From assembly GCA_039654915.1 (NCBI GenBank), contig JBDJPA010000011.1, positions 3,658,001-3,722,000 of the forward strand: a DNA stretch of 64,000 nucleotides, given 5' to 3'. The DNA is from Aquilaria yunnanensis. Its lineage: Eukaryota; Streptophyta; Magnoliopsida; Malvales; Thymelaeaceae. Position numbers and translations under genes: made by a program. The notes beneath the pieces were generated by a model. It saw nothing but the letters and a program-made list of their open reading frames with translations, had not been told where the DNA came from and did not search any database. Positions within the stretch are counted from its first letter, which is position 1. The number at the start of each line of letters is the position of its first letter. Of this stretch, positions 34,745 through 45,342 are shown piece after piece.

Positions 34745-35060
34745 GGGCAGATCTATAAATGAATAAAAAGAACATGAATAAACTCTATTCATGTTTGTTC
34801 ATTTAGGTTTTAATTGAATACGGACATGAATATAAAGAAGCTTTGTTCATATTCATTTGTTTGGTTAAAAGGGTATTTGTGTTTCTTTATAAACAACAAC
34901 AAATGAACTAAATGAATAAACATGTTCATGAGCAAAAATAAACAAATGTGTTCACAATGATGTATATGAACAAGTTTGTGAACAATTTAAACAAATGTAA
35001 TTGAACAAAAATAAACAAACTTAGATAAATTAACACATACATAAATACAAACAAACTTCA
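34745..35060. repeat. TGTTCATTTG-type subterminal repeat block, left
   Basis: The block is full of alternating TGTTCATTT and AAATGAACA motifs in both orientations, typical of subterminal regions of plant hAT elements. A comparable block in inverse orientation lies at 41465-41680, and the outer edges (AGATCTATAAATGAA here; inward reading of the other, AGAGTTGTAAACAAA) are loosely alike. The two could be ends of one about 6.9-kb nested composite, or two separate decayed elements. Confidence 0.35.
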
Positions 35061-35104
35061 CTTCAGTTTTATCACTCATTCAAAACCATTAACATCACAT
35101 AAAG

Positions 35105-36985
35105 CAAGAGTAAGATCCAAATTTGATCCCCTTAATTTCAAAGTTCATCCTAAAGTAGTCCCTTAACTCTAAAAGTATATGATAAAGTCTCATAACTTAA
35201 CTATCGTGTTCTATTTTAGTTTTTATCATCAATTCTTTTATTATTTTGGACAAAAATTACCCACAACACTGCCACGTGGTTCTATTTTTAACTAGAATAG
35301 AACTGAGAGCCCATATCGTACGGAAATGAAATTTCAAGGCCAAACTGATACAATCAATAATCTTGGGACTCACAAAAACAATCCAAACTTCACCTTCTTC
35401 GTTAATTCCAAAAGCCTCGCTGCTCCTGATTTGCCCATTCCTCCATACTGTGGTCCGATAGTGTTTTAGCCAAAGCAACCTAACCGCCGTCGACAATTCC
35501 TATTTCTGAAACAAGTAATCATTCAGATTTCAAGATCTTTTTAATCACAAAGTTGTCCTCCACCCAGATTTCAACTCTCTAACCAGACAAATTGAAAATC
35601 CTGAAATCCTTCGATAGTTCGATTCGATAGCTAAAGTAGACTAAAAAGCAAGAGGAATTGAAAAGGCCAAACCATAGTTCTTATTAGCAGTCGTAGCTGG
35701 GAGATGTTTCGAAGAAGAATGTAGCTGAATTAATGCCCGAACCTAACCCATAACTCGGCAAACCTCTGCTTTGGCTCACAGAAGCAACCTTAACTCCAAA
35801 TGAGAGGAGCAGGCAGCCGCCGCCATAGCTAGGAGGAGGAAGAGCAATGACGTGGCAGTAAAAGACATTTTCAGTCTGGCTCTAAGTGACGGTGAAACCA
35901 AGAACATAAAGACTAACGACGCAATGAGGGAGCCGCGTCGAGGTGGATGAGCGAACGACTACGGTGCTATTGATTACTATAGTGGCGGAGAATGAGACAA
36001 ACAACGAGAACAACGAAGGTCCACTAGCCCCAAATTGCTCCTAAATCATCCTTCTTTGAATCCATGTAGATCTTCGGCAGTGGCGAGGGTTAAACCTAGT
36101 ATTGGGTCCTTTGATCTGGATGGTCCCTTAGATTTTCATTGTCTTTCCTTTGACCATATCGCAACTGGCAAGATCTTATCCTCCGCTTGCCTCAGTTCCT
36201 TTCTTTTCATCCGAACAGATGAAATTTGAGTATTGTTGTTGAAGAAGTCCTAAGATTCCAAAGACCAGTTCACCAGAGTCCAACTAAACCCCTTGCTCAC
36301 AGACTTAACCTTCAACAATATCATGAGGATGATGGCTAGAAAGAGGTACTACGGCAACGATGTTCCCAGGGAGGAGGAGGAGGCTAGGAAATTCAAAGAA
36401 CAGATTTAGGAGACATTAGAGATCGAAGGCGTCACAAGTCCCCGGGATTTTCGACCTTTTTCGAGCTGGTTCAGAGAGGGGAGCTTCGAGAAGAAGATCA
36501 GGAATCTGGTGAAGAGCTTGAATGGGCTGTTGCAGAGGTTTGGCAGATTAACATCGGTGGGGCGAGATAAAGAACACGATGATCTGTCACCTCCTTTCTC
36601 TGCATCAATTTGGGGGCGAAATTGAAGGTTCAGAAGGTTTAGAGATGAAGAGGAATTTGAGAGAGGAGAAAAATTGTGAGACAGAAAGTTCATTTAGGAA
36701 TGGCTAAATAACATTTTAAGTCCTTGTAATTTTTTTCTTATGTCAATTTTAATTTGAAGTTTCTTGTTCTTTTAGTATAGTCATCCACTTCTGGTAGCTT
36801 AGGACCTACCATGATAGTTGTAAGTGCCATGTAGGCATATTCTGTCCAAAATAATACCTAACTGACAGTATGGACTAAAATGGAACACCTTAGTTGAGTT
36901 TGGGGATTTTAATAGCCACTTTTAGAATTAAAAGACCACTTTAGGACGAATCTCAAAATTAAGAGATCAAATTTGGATTTCACCC
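35105..36985. mobile_element. Pack-type inverted-repeat element carrying gene fragments
   Basis: The left arm (35105-35290) contains GATCCAAATTTGATCC, CATCCTAAAGTAGTC and TATTTTGGACA. The right arm (36725-36985) contains the inverse of each: GGACAATATC-type text, GACCACTTTAGGACGA and GATCAAATTTGGATTTC. The arms are about 200 bases and diverged. The GC-richer interior holds a broken cytochrome P450 (36035-36612). Long terminal repeats around host gene pieces are the hallmark of Pack-MULEs. No transposase was seen, and the target duplication is not clear enough to claim. Confidence 0.65.
36035..36612 (+). pseudogene. Captured cytochrome P450 fragment, CYP81-like
   Basis: Plus-strand pieces read HIATGKILSSACLSSFLFIR with TDE, then after a frameshift VQLNPLLTDLTFNNIMRMMA and RKRYYGND, VPREEEEARKFKEQ, a stop, and SPRDFRPFSSWF and SFEKKIRNLVKSLNGLLQ. 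This is the order in CYP81-type plant P450s: WRxLRRIAxxEILS, IRxDE, PLLxELTFNxIMRMxAGKRYYG, EEARxFxE, NxGDFLPxLxWx, ExKxxxLxKxxDxxxQ. Only the region between helices C and G is present; the I-helix, ExxR and heme-Cys loop are missing. The frame is broken by at least one shift and one stop, so the fragment is dead. Confidence 0.75.
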
Positions 36986-37106
36986 CACAAAGTAATACAT
37001 GCATAAGCACTAAAAACATCCAAAAAAACTGATGTTTCACGGCTCCGACGGACAATCGCGGAGCTATACAATACTTAGGCAGCCCATGGCCAATCCTAAA
37101 ATTTTA

Positions 37107-37460
37107 GGGTAAATTACACTTGTCATTTTTAAACTATATTCAATGTTGCTTATTCGTCCTTAAACTATCAAATATTTCTTAATCATCCTTAAATTATATC
37201 TAATGTTACTTAATCGTCTCGTTGTTTATCATACTCTTAAAAATTGATAAAAAATGATGTCACATAAGCAACTATGTCATTTTTTCATGTCAAATTAGCA
37301 GCCTCATCATTTTATCGCATATTTTTAATGGCTGTGATAAACGGCGAGACAATTAAATAACACCCGATATAGTTTAGAGATGATTAAAGAACATTTGATA
37401 GTTTAAAGATGAATAAGCAAATATTGAATATAATTTAGGGATGATCGGTGGAGTTTACCT
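37107..37460. mobile_element. MULE-type MITE with near-perfect 9-bp target duplication
   Basis: Inverted arms of about 130 bases: the left reads GGGTAAATTACACTTGTC, then TTAAACTATCAAATATT; the right, inward, reads AGGTAAACTCCACCGATC, then TTAAACTATCAAATGTT. The flanks AAAATTTTA (37098-37106) and GAAATTTTA (37461-37469) match at 8 of 9 bases. 354 bases, non-coding, close to a full palindrome around GTCTCG/CGAGAC. Confidence 0.75.
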
Positions 37461-38203
37461 GAAATTTTAATTTCAACATATATATATATAGCATCAAATA
37501 TTCAGATATTGTTGAAAATTAGATCAATTTTTAGTTTTGTTGCTATGTTTTGAGTGCTATATTTTCTTTTTTATACATGGTTTTAATATATTATTTATTT
37601 TTTTGTTTTTAGTGCTTGACTCCACTATACAACATTAAACCCATTTTGTCAAATCATTTAATTTTTTGCCTTTATTTAGTTTAGAGATTTCTTCTAATCA
37701 AACATACTCGCCCTTTTCACCAACTCAAACAATCCTCAATCACTTATTTTATAATAAACACGTGACCGCTCTTTTTATTTCATTTGAAAGAGCAGAAAAG
37801 CCTTCTAAAATTTATTTTCAAAATAAACTTTTGATTTTGGGTAAATAAGACATTATTAGATAATTTGTTTTTGGACTACTTTTTTTTTGTAGAAAGTTAA
37901 GATTAGCTAGTACATTTTTTTAACTACCACCTAGTGATTGGTTTGAAGTTTTAAAATGCGTTACCATTTTTTTAAATCTAAATTCAACTCCATTTGAAAA
38001 CTAAGGGCCAATTTATTTTAACTTAAGTTGACTGACTTTTTTTTACTTTTATGTCTTTTTTAACTAAAACCAATTTTATTTGAAGGCTAATACTATGTAG
38101 ATGCAAAATAATTCATTTGAAAGTAAATTTTCATGATCTTGTTAATTTTTATGAATTTTTTTTCTAATATCTTAAACTAGAAAAATTCATAAAAAATTAG
38201 TAA

Positions 38204-39003
38204 CATTACAATATAAACACATGATAACGACTAAGGAAACTATCACTTTCAGTCACTAGTTGCGGCTAATTAGTGATTGAATGTGTCAATTGAAAAAACC
38301 TTAGTCACTAGTACCAACTTTTTAAAAAAAAAAATTAATTACTAAGATGTTTACATGTGTGTGTGTGTGTGTGTGTGTGAAATGTGCTAAATGCAGTAAT
38401 GAATTATGATAATAAAAAAGTTCAATTAAAATAAATATAGAATCTAAGTATAATATTATTAATTTGAAAGTGACAAGGAAGAAAGAGGAGAAATGAAGGA
38501 GAGGCCAGAGCTTAGGAAGAAAAAGGAGAAATGAAGAAGGAAGAAGAAAAAGGAGAAGGAGAAATGAGGAATGAGAGACCGAAGTTAAAGGAAGGAGAAG
38601 AGGAAGGAGAAATGAAGGAGGCGGAAGAAGGAAAAAAGATGAAGGAGAGGCCTGAGCTAAGGAAGAAGAAGGAAAAATGAGAACAGCGAGGTTGGAGTTG
38701 AGGAAAGAGAAATGAAGGAGAAAGAAGAAGTAGAAATGAGGAAGGAGAGACCGGAGGCAAAGTTTTCAATTTGTTTTAACGACTAAAATAACAACTGAAG
38801 CATATTAGCAATTAAATAGCGACTAATTTCAAAAAATGATATAAAATGTGTAACTGACTAACGACTGAAAATTTAAAATTAGTGGCTAAAATTTTCAGTC
38901 GCTAGTCAACTGCAATAATTACAAGGCACACAAGTTAGTGATTGACTAGCAACTAAAATTCAGTTTTTAGTTTTAATTGCTCCATCGCTTCTTTCTTATA
39001 GTG
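38204..39003. mobile_element. CACTA-like non-autonomous element in M1 copy c
   Basis: The right terminus ends CTTCTTTCTTATAGTG, inward CACTATAAGAAAG, a standard plant CACTA end. The left terminus is a decayed CATTACAATATAA. TAA flanks both sides (38201-38203 and 39004-39006), the 3-bp duplication expected of CACTA elements. Subterminal TAGTCGCTAGT / ACGACTAA / AGTGACTG motifs recur near both ends. The interior has a (TG)n run (38355-38379) and a purine-rich GAAGGAGAAATGAAGG-type repeat (38468-38765). 800 bases, no transposase. Confidence 0.65.
38468..38765 (+). repeat. Purine-rich minisatellite inside the CACTA-like element
   Basis: Irregular repeats of GAAGAAGGAGAAATGAAGGAG, interspersed with GAGAGGCC and GACCGGAG variants. 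The plus strand is almost free of pyrimidines. The minus-strand frame through it (Ser/Phe/Pro-rich) is a by-product of composition. Confidence 0.7.
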
Positions 39004-39779
39004 TAAGATTACAAAAATTGTATTTCAATGGATTATTGTAGCTACATAATATTGGATTTTAATTAAACTTAGTTACAAGTAAAAAAGATGTAAAAATAAA
39101 AATAAGCTATTTTTGAGTAAATTGAGTTTAAGTTAAAATGAATAGACTGTAATACTATATGTATAATAATGAATTTGATATTATGCTTTTAGAAAGTAAT
39201 TAAAATTTTATGAATTTTTTTTACTACCACAACCTTCAAACAAACGATTATAGTTAATAAACATTCATCATTTTTTATAAAAAAAACATATTTTAAAAGT
39301 GGTTCCCATCCTTCTTAAAGCATGAGATTTCAATAAGTATATTTTAAGGATAAAATGTCTAAGTTCACCATCACACCAATTGCTGGATTTTTTTAGAAAT
39401 TTGTAAGCGCTCAAAAGCAAAAATTGGATTAATCAGTTTTGCTTATATAAAAAAAAATTTCATAAACAATTTTAATATTGGTCACTCAATCATGAAACTC
39501 TAGCTCCACCACTGTAACAGAAACATCTATAAACCAAATCCAAAAACAATGCCACAAGAGGAGCTGCACAAGTGAAACAACTAATTTTATCCTTTAATTG
39601 TTCTTATTACATTGTACATACAACTCTATACCAACATGTTAATTCTGAAGTAAAAGCAATTTGAGTCCTTAAATCTGACTCACCATTGAATTTGCATAAA
39701 AAAACACACAACAATCGCAAAAATCAAACTGGGGTAGCCAACAAGAAGGACGAAAAAAATTGCACAATAGAGACTATTG

Positions 39780-40300
39780 GCACAAGTGCAACCAAGAGGG
39801 GGTAAATTGGTTATTTTAAAAAATTTAGTAAAATCAAATTTTACAACTAAATTCACTCAACTAAAGATCAAGAACAAACCAAGTTAAGTTAAGCTAAAAT
39901 AAAGCAAGTAAATAAAAGAGGATAAAGAAAAGAGTGCATTGGGATTTATAGAGGTTCAACTCCACCAACCAAAATCTACGTCCTCTCCTCAAGCTTGCCC
40001 ACTTGAGATTTCCTCCACTATGTCTTGATCAAAATTACAATGGTGTTTTCTTCAAAGTCCACACCCAACTAATCTCTAGTTTTCTCCAAGGCTCATTAGA
40101 AACCACTCTTTAGTTTTCTTCAAGGCTCACTAAAAACCACTCCACACTCAAGAGATTCTAAGACTTGAAATGTTTACAAACTCATAAGTTCACACAATAG
40201 CACTCTTGCTAAATATAGAAGTGAAAACACAATCACAACAATGAATTTCTCAAGATAAGCTCTTTTATCTTGGATTTAATGATGAATGCTTGATCTTATG
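39780..40300. repeat. Unclassified dispersed-repeat-like segment
   Basis: The text AGAGGGGGTAAATTGG, GTGCATTGGGATTTATAGAGG with TTCAACTCCACC, CTACGTCCTCTCCTCAAG and the CTCAAGAGATTCTAAG part resemble a repeat seen widely in dicot genomes, but I cannot name its class. Two near-copies of CTAGTTTTCTCCAAGGCTCA (about 40076 and 40111) form a short internal direct repeat. No coding frame. Confidence 0.4.
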
Positions 40301-40499
40301 GGCAAGAGTTGCTTCCAAGGTATTTCTTCATGTATTTATTCTCATTTGGAGGCCAAAGAGACATTGAAGAGCTGTTGGGAATGTCAAAAAAGTCTCCAAG
40401 AAAGCAGGTGACCGTTGCTGTCAAATTTGACAGATTTTTGCTTCTGTTGCCCAATTTCACCCGGGTGAAAAACTTTCACTTATTTGAAAATTCAGTCTC

Positions 40500-41020
40500 G
40501 TAACGAAACCCTGTGTTTGAACTCCAACGGCTAAATTGCTCATTAATGACATGCCAGCACCTGATCCACGTGTCAATTTGATGTGGCATGATTTTAAAAA
40601 GTTTTTTCAAATCGAAAAATCACGCACAGGTCTGGAATCACGTTCCACACAGTTGAAAAATTTTCATTTGAGTTTTTTTCTGTTCTAGAATGAAAATACT
40701 CTTGGGTTAAAAAAATCGCTTCAGTTTCACCCGGTTGAAAAAAAATTCACTCAACTGTTTTTCTACTCCAGAACCAAAATATTCTCGAGTTCAAAAAAAT
40801 ACTCCAATTTCAACACGTTAAAATATTTTCACCTTGTTGAAACTGTAGCTCAAGATTTTTCTCACTTCCAAACTTCCAAACCTCAATGAATTTTTGACAA
40901 AAAAAAAATTCTTTCTTTACAAGCAATGCTTAAATCACCATAAATACTTCAAATATATTTAAGAAATAATTTTCCTTCCAAAGATCAAAACTTTATCAAC
41001 AAGAGACCAATATATAAATC
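40500..41020. repeat. Diverged internal direct repeats
   Basis: A unit of about 70 bases, roughly 'TTCTAGAATGAAAATACTC, GGGTTAAAAAAAT, CAGTTTCACCCGGTTG', recurs two to three times in diverged form between 40670 and 40860. It is the downstream continuation of the unclassified repeat segment. A perfect 16-bp palindrome lies just upstream at 40455-40470. Confidence 0.4.
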
Positions 41021-41464
41021 TTTAGGTAAAACTTTGAAACACATAAAACAAATATGTTTTGTTATCATCAAAATCAAATGAATATGAGCAATGAATGGAA
41101 CAAATCCAACAGAGACACACAACAAAAGTAAGCCAACCTTGACCTTGTGCCGGCGGGGTTGAAGAGATGAGGTATTTTAGGGCTTCAGCGGCGTAGTCAT
41201 AAATGGAAGGGCCAAGGCTGGACCTTAAGGTGGTGGACGGCAGACTGCGACAGATGGTGCAGTACTGGATGGTGGACTGCAGCAGGCAGTGTGACCCTGG
41301 ATATCGAATTGTGGTTGACGGTGCAACGTTGATTCTTAAGGTTGAGGAATAGGGATTTAGCACATACAAGGAGGGCTAGAGTGCTCTGCTACATGCCCAA
41401 GTGTGAGTGACAAAAGTCATTCTCTTGAAAGGGTGTGAATCATATGTGGATGGTTTATATAGGC

Positions 41465-41680
41465 ATAAATGGATATTTATGTTAATATAAATAATAAATT
41501 ACTAAACAAACAAACAAATAACAATCAAATAAACGAACAAACATAAATAAACAATAGTCAAACTACTCATGAATAAAAATGAATGAGCATGAGCTTGTGT
41601 ATGTTCATTTGTTAACTTAATAAATGAACTCCACATAAATGGTTCACCAAACATTTTATTTGTTTACAACTCTATGAAGG
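41465..41680. repeat. TGTTCATTTG-type subterminal repeat block, right
   Basis: Dense AACAAACAAA, ATGAATGAGC and TGTTCATTTGTTAAC motifs, ending TTTGTTTACAACTCTATG. It may be the partner of the block at 34745-35060 or the remnant of a separate hAT element. Confidence 0.35.
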
Positions 41681-41770
41681 GGTGGTGGTGTGGCAGGCAG
41701 CAAAGGCAACAGAAAGGTAAACTTTATGGTTTTTTTGGTGGATTGTGAAGAAATAAGGATTAACTGCCAA

Positions 41771-42100
41771 TTTGTTTTAAATTAAGTCAACTAGCTTATT
41801 TTTACTTTTACATCTTTTTTGTCTAAAACCAATTTCTTTCAAAAGCCAATATTATGTAGATACAATAATCCATTTGAAAGTAAATTCTTATGATATTGTT
41901 AAATTTTTATCAATTTTTCTTTTTTAATGCCTAAAACTAGAAAATTCATAAAAATTTAGTAAGATTACAAAAATTATATTTTCAATGGATTATTACACAT
42001 ACATAATGTTGGCTTTTAATTAATATTAGTTCTAGATAAAAAAATATATAATAATAAAAATAAGTTATTTGGAATTCAATTGACTTGAGTTAAAACGAAC
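41771..42100. repeat. M1 MITE copy d (unbroken reference copy)
   Basis: It begins TTTGTTTTAAATTAAGTCAAC and ends TTGACTTGAGTTAAAACGAAC. In between, the halves mirror one another: AGCCAATATTATGTAG at the left and CATACATAATGTTGGCTTT at the right. About 330 bases, AT-rich, non-coding. This intact copy defines the empty sites of split copies b and c. Confidence 0.75.
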
Positions 42101-42109
42101 TGAGTATAA

Positions 42110-42822
42110 AGTTGTTGTTTTTGTCCTTTTTCTTATAAGAGCTTAGAGTTTTGAATTTGCTCTCCTTGTCTCTTACTCTTTATTTCTGATTTCTCTTGAA
42201 TAATGACCCTATTCATAGTGAAAGAGAATAAACGTGGTTAACAAGAAATTTAAATATTAATACTCATTAGAGTCGAATTTGTAGAGGTTTAATTTTCCTA
42301 TAAATCAACTTGGTTAAATACTAATAAAAATCCACAAGAACTCTTAAAGTGTTAATCTTGTCTCAGATTTTACATGAATTTTCAATCTAACCCAATACTT
42401 CAAGAATTTGTCAAATTAGCCCAAACCTTTGTTATATTGCCATATATTGCCTAGAATTTTCTAAAATTACCAGTTTGCATCAAACTCTTGGAAGTTGATA
42501 GACTTGCCCCAAAATTTAGATTTTTGCCAAGAAATTTTCAAAAGCTCCATTTTATCCCTAAACTTTCTCTTTTTACCTAAAATAACCCTAAACAATTCTT
42601 AAGATTCTAAATTACTACCTAAACAATATTAACACCTATTTTAACTCTAAATAACTATTCTAAATTCCTAGAAAATTTATAACATGAAAAGAAAAACGCA
42701 AATTACACAAACTTAGACCTAGTAAGTATCTAAATAAGAAAATAAAAATGCTCATAAGCTAACTTTGTCAAATCTAAACATAAAACTAAAATTAATATTT
42801 TGACACAAATTGGGTGTCAACA
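42110..42822 (-). mobile_element. LTR-like fragment starting TGTTGACACCC
   Basis: On the minus strand, 42822 opens with TGTTGACACCCAATTTG, the same 5' terminus as the LTR at 58113. The rest is diverged and AT-rich. The minus-strand text CACTATGAATAGGGTC (about 42200) could be the LTR core promoter area. No coding part follows, so it would be a solo or truncated LTR. The left limit is approximate and abuts M1 copy d. Confidence 0.5.
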
Positions 42823-44520
42823 CAATGCATTTTTATCAACTTTTTTCTAATAATATTTTATGCATATGTGACAACAATAAAAACTATCTACATGGCCCCA
42901 TATTCTTTTTGCTCTATATTTCTAATTCTCAAGTGATCATTATTTGCATGAGTTATACAAATTATATTGTGCGCGTCATTTAGAAAAAGGTAAGATTGTG
43001 TTTCATCATCGTCCTCATCATCAAGTCTAGCTCCTACCGCCCAAATCGTAAAACTACCCCGAGCCAAGTGATCTAGAGATATTGAAATTGTGGAAAAACA
43101 AAAGGGATATATTTCTCATATTGTTGATCATTGCCCAAGAGATTTTGGTTATACCAATGTCAACCATTTCTTTTGATTTTGATCTTAGTATAAGTAAACT
43201 AGTGATATCGAAGAAATGAACAAAGTTGAGACCTAAGATTATTAAGGTCTATATTTGCAATCATGATTGGAGTTTTACAGCTTAATAAAAGTAGGACCCA
43301 CCTCTTAAGAGTTCCAACAATGAGGTGCTAACCAAGGGTCGATGAGACATTAATATTTTTTGTTTTTCATGTCCACTCTTAGTTTGTATGTGAACTGATT
43401 ATATTATTAAGCACAAACACAAGGTTGGTTTTTCTTTTTATTATTATTATTTTTTTGTAACATTTTTCTATTATCTCATGTAAAGCACATTCTAGTTATT
43501 GTACATGTTGTTACACTTTTTAACATTTTTTATATAAATAAACATATACGCAAAATTGTTCCAATATTTTTCATTTAATTACCATTGTTTGGAAAAAAAA
43601 AAATTTGAGCTAGGATCGGGTCTAGCCTGGCCCATGCTCAATCTGGCATACCCAGTTCGAGCCTGGCTCCGCTCATTGTTGACCTCTATGTATAAAGGTA
43701 AAACTTTATGGTTATTATTAGAAAATTAAAGTTCAATTTTTGTTAATCCTTATTTTTTAAATAAAAAATAATAACATTGGCTATTGCAGAGAAAAAAAAA
43801 TTCCTCCGAATCCTTTGTCCCACAGAATTTGCAGCGTGTCTTGTAGGGCTTGGCTCCTAATCAAAGTATGATTGGTTGATCTATTATCCCATGTCACCTC
43901 GTCACCCTCATCGTTGTAGTTTGTAGTTTCGTTGGAGATGGTTTAGCTAAGTCAGAAGAAGATAAGAAGGAATTTGTAGTGAGTGAGCAATATCCAAATA
44001 AAAGATAGGATGTCTTGTCTTTCATTTTTGTTTCAATTTTTTATGTTTTATCTTTTTAGCGCTCATTCAGGTTTTATGCTTGAACTATGCGTTAATCTAA
44101 CCTTATGTTGGTTTCATTCAATGTAGTAGTATGTCAAATTAGTATTTTGGTTTATTTATTTTTCTGTTCTTTCAGTCTCTCTTTAGATTTATTGACATGG
44201 AATTAGAATTACCTAAACTATTCATAAAAGTTCTCTTCTTGGTATGGTAACTCCGGAATGTATTGTAAAACCTACAATTAAACCAACTAACCTCAATGTC
44301 TCAGTGTTTTGTTTATGTCATTGATGTTGTATGAATTATAGTTAATGAGATGAAACAACCAATTAGAAGAAAAAGGAAGAAAATAATTTACATGCGACCC
44401 TCTATATTACAAAACAGAAAAATATTTGAGGAGAACCATCAAATTCAACTATTGTTTGGTAATATAATCTGAAATCTCCATCGCATCGCCGTGGCATTCT
44501 CCTTTGCCTTCTCGACCAAG
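42823..44520. other. Intergenic, downstream of the first FAF gene
   Basis: AT-rich, without convincing exons. A single GGGCCAGGCTAGACCCG-type stretch (43620-43690) resembles one end of a decayed hAT element. The final 60 bases before 44521 are GC-richer 3' UTR. Confidence 0.4.
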
Positions 44521-45342
44521 CTAGCTACAAGCTACCAAAGGAGTCGACGACTGCGTCAGGTTGCCGATCATGTGCTCCGGCGCCGCCGCGCTATTGCAAT
44601 ATAGATTAAGATTCCCAATATAATTCTCCGCTACATACATTTCGCCATTCCCTTCCTCCGTTTCGCTCTCTCCACCTTCCGCTTCGAAAGAACGATCCTC
44701 CATTTGTTGTTCCTCTTCCGGCGAGTCTTCGCAAAGGCCGTGACATGAAATGGCGTCGCCTAATTGCACCAGCGTCAGAACGAGGCGACCGTTTTCCCTG
44801 CGGGCTTCGAAGTACTCGTGACGCTTCACCCTCTCCTCCTTAAGGATTAGCCTCCCGTCGCTACAGTGTCGGGTCAGGACCCAAGGCATGTGACCCGGCA
44901 AGTTCCCTGTTCGGGCCAGTAACGGAATCGGAGGCGGAAACTTCCTGGTGGATTCGCACGGTCGGTTCCTCTTGCCGCGATCGCGATCAGATGACCCACT
45001 GTTCGGCTCCGTTTCGAGATTCGTGGAGCTCAGATAGACTCCGCTTTCGGATCCGAGCACGTCGTCGATATCAGCAGACCTAGAGAGGCTCAAGGATTGA
45101 ATGATGGAATTGCAGGGTAGATTTGGTGGTCGAAACGAGGCTGTCGAGTGAACAATGTGGCGAGGAAGAGACCTTTCTTGGGCGTAAATCAGGGTTTTTA
45201 GCCCGGGTTGGAGGAACTTGCGGTCTTCAGGTTTCTGGACGTCGATGGAAGATGGAGAGACTTTTGTCCGGAATCCCAAAAGTGATGAAAATGTCGGGTT
45301 CTTTTGGTCAGTTGAACCTTCAATTTCACTTGATGCTCCCAT
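44521..45342 (-). CDS. FANTASTIC FOUR-like (FAF domain) protein, 273 aa
   Basis: Single exon; the start is the ATG complementary to 45340-45342 (MGASSEIEGSTD), since the upstream in-frame TTG is not credible. The FAF domain spans about residues 133-195: KFPPPIPLLARTGNLPGHMP, then WVLTRHCSDGRLILKEER, VKRHEYFEARRENGRLVL. Upstream, DVLGSESGVYLSS matches the conserved 'LGSESG' motif of the family. An acidic stretch (EDSPEEEQQMEDRSFEAEGG) follows the domain. Arabidopsis FAF proteins modulate shoot meristem size and feed into WUSCHEL-CLAVATA control; that this member does so is inference. It lacks a recognisable transit peptide. A second FAF-domain gene lies 7.7 kb upstream on the same strand. Confidence 0.85.
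   Translation of the reverse strand: MGASSEIEGSTDQKNPTFSSLLGFRTKVSPSSIDVQKPEDRKFLQPGLKTLIYAQERSLPRHIVHSTASFRPPNLPCNSIIQSLSLSRSADIDDVLGSESGVYLSSTNLETEPNSGSSDRDRGKRNRPCESTRKFPPPIPLLARTGNLPGHMPWVLTRHCSDGRLILKEERVKRHEYFEARRENGRLVLTLVQLGDAISCHGLCEDSPEEEQQMEDRSFEAEGGESETEEGNGEMYVAENYIGNLNLYCNSAAAPEHMIGNLTQSSTPLVACS

Larger units (their letters stand above)
38011..39144. repeat. M1 MITE copy c, split by a CACTA-like insert
   Basis: The halves 38011-38203 and 39007-39144 form one M1 copy (left ATTTATTTTAACTTAAGTTG, right AGTTTAAGTTAAAATGAAT). The junction, when compared with copy d, would read TTAGTAAGATTACAAAAATT, so the empty site is known. Confidence 0.75.

Noticed and set aside
38512..38769. Ser/Phe/Pro-rich 85-codon frame
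   Set aside because: Produced by the purine-rich minisatellite; not a gene.
41022..41369. 115-codon minus-strand frame
   Set aside because: No domain, no conserved start context, and flanked by repeat DNA on both sides.
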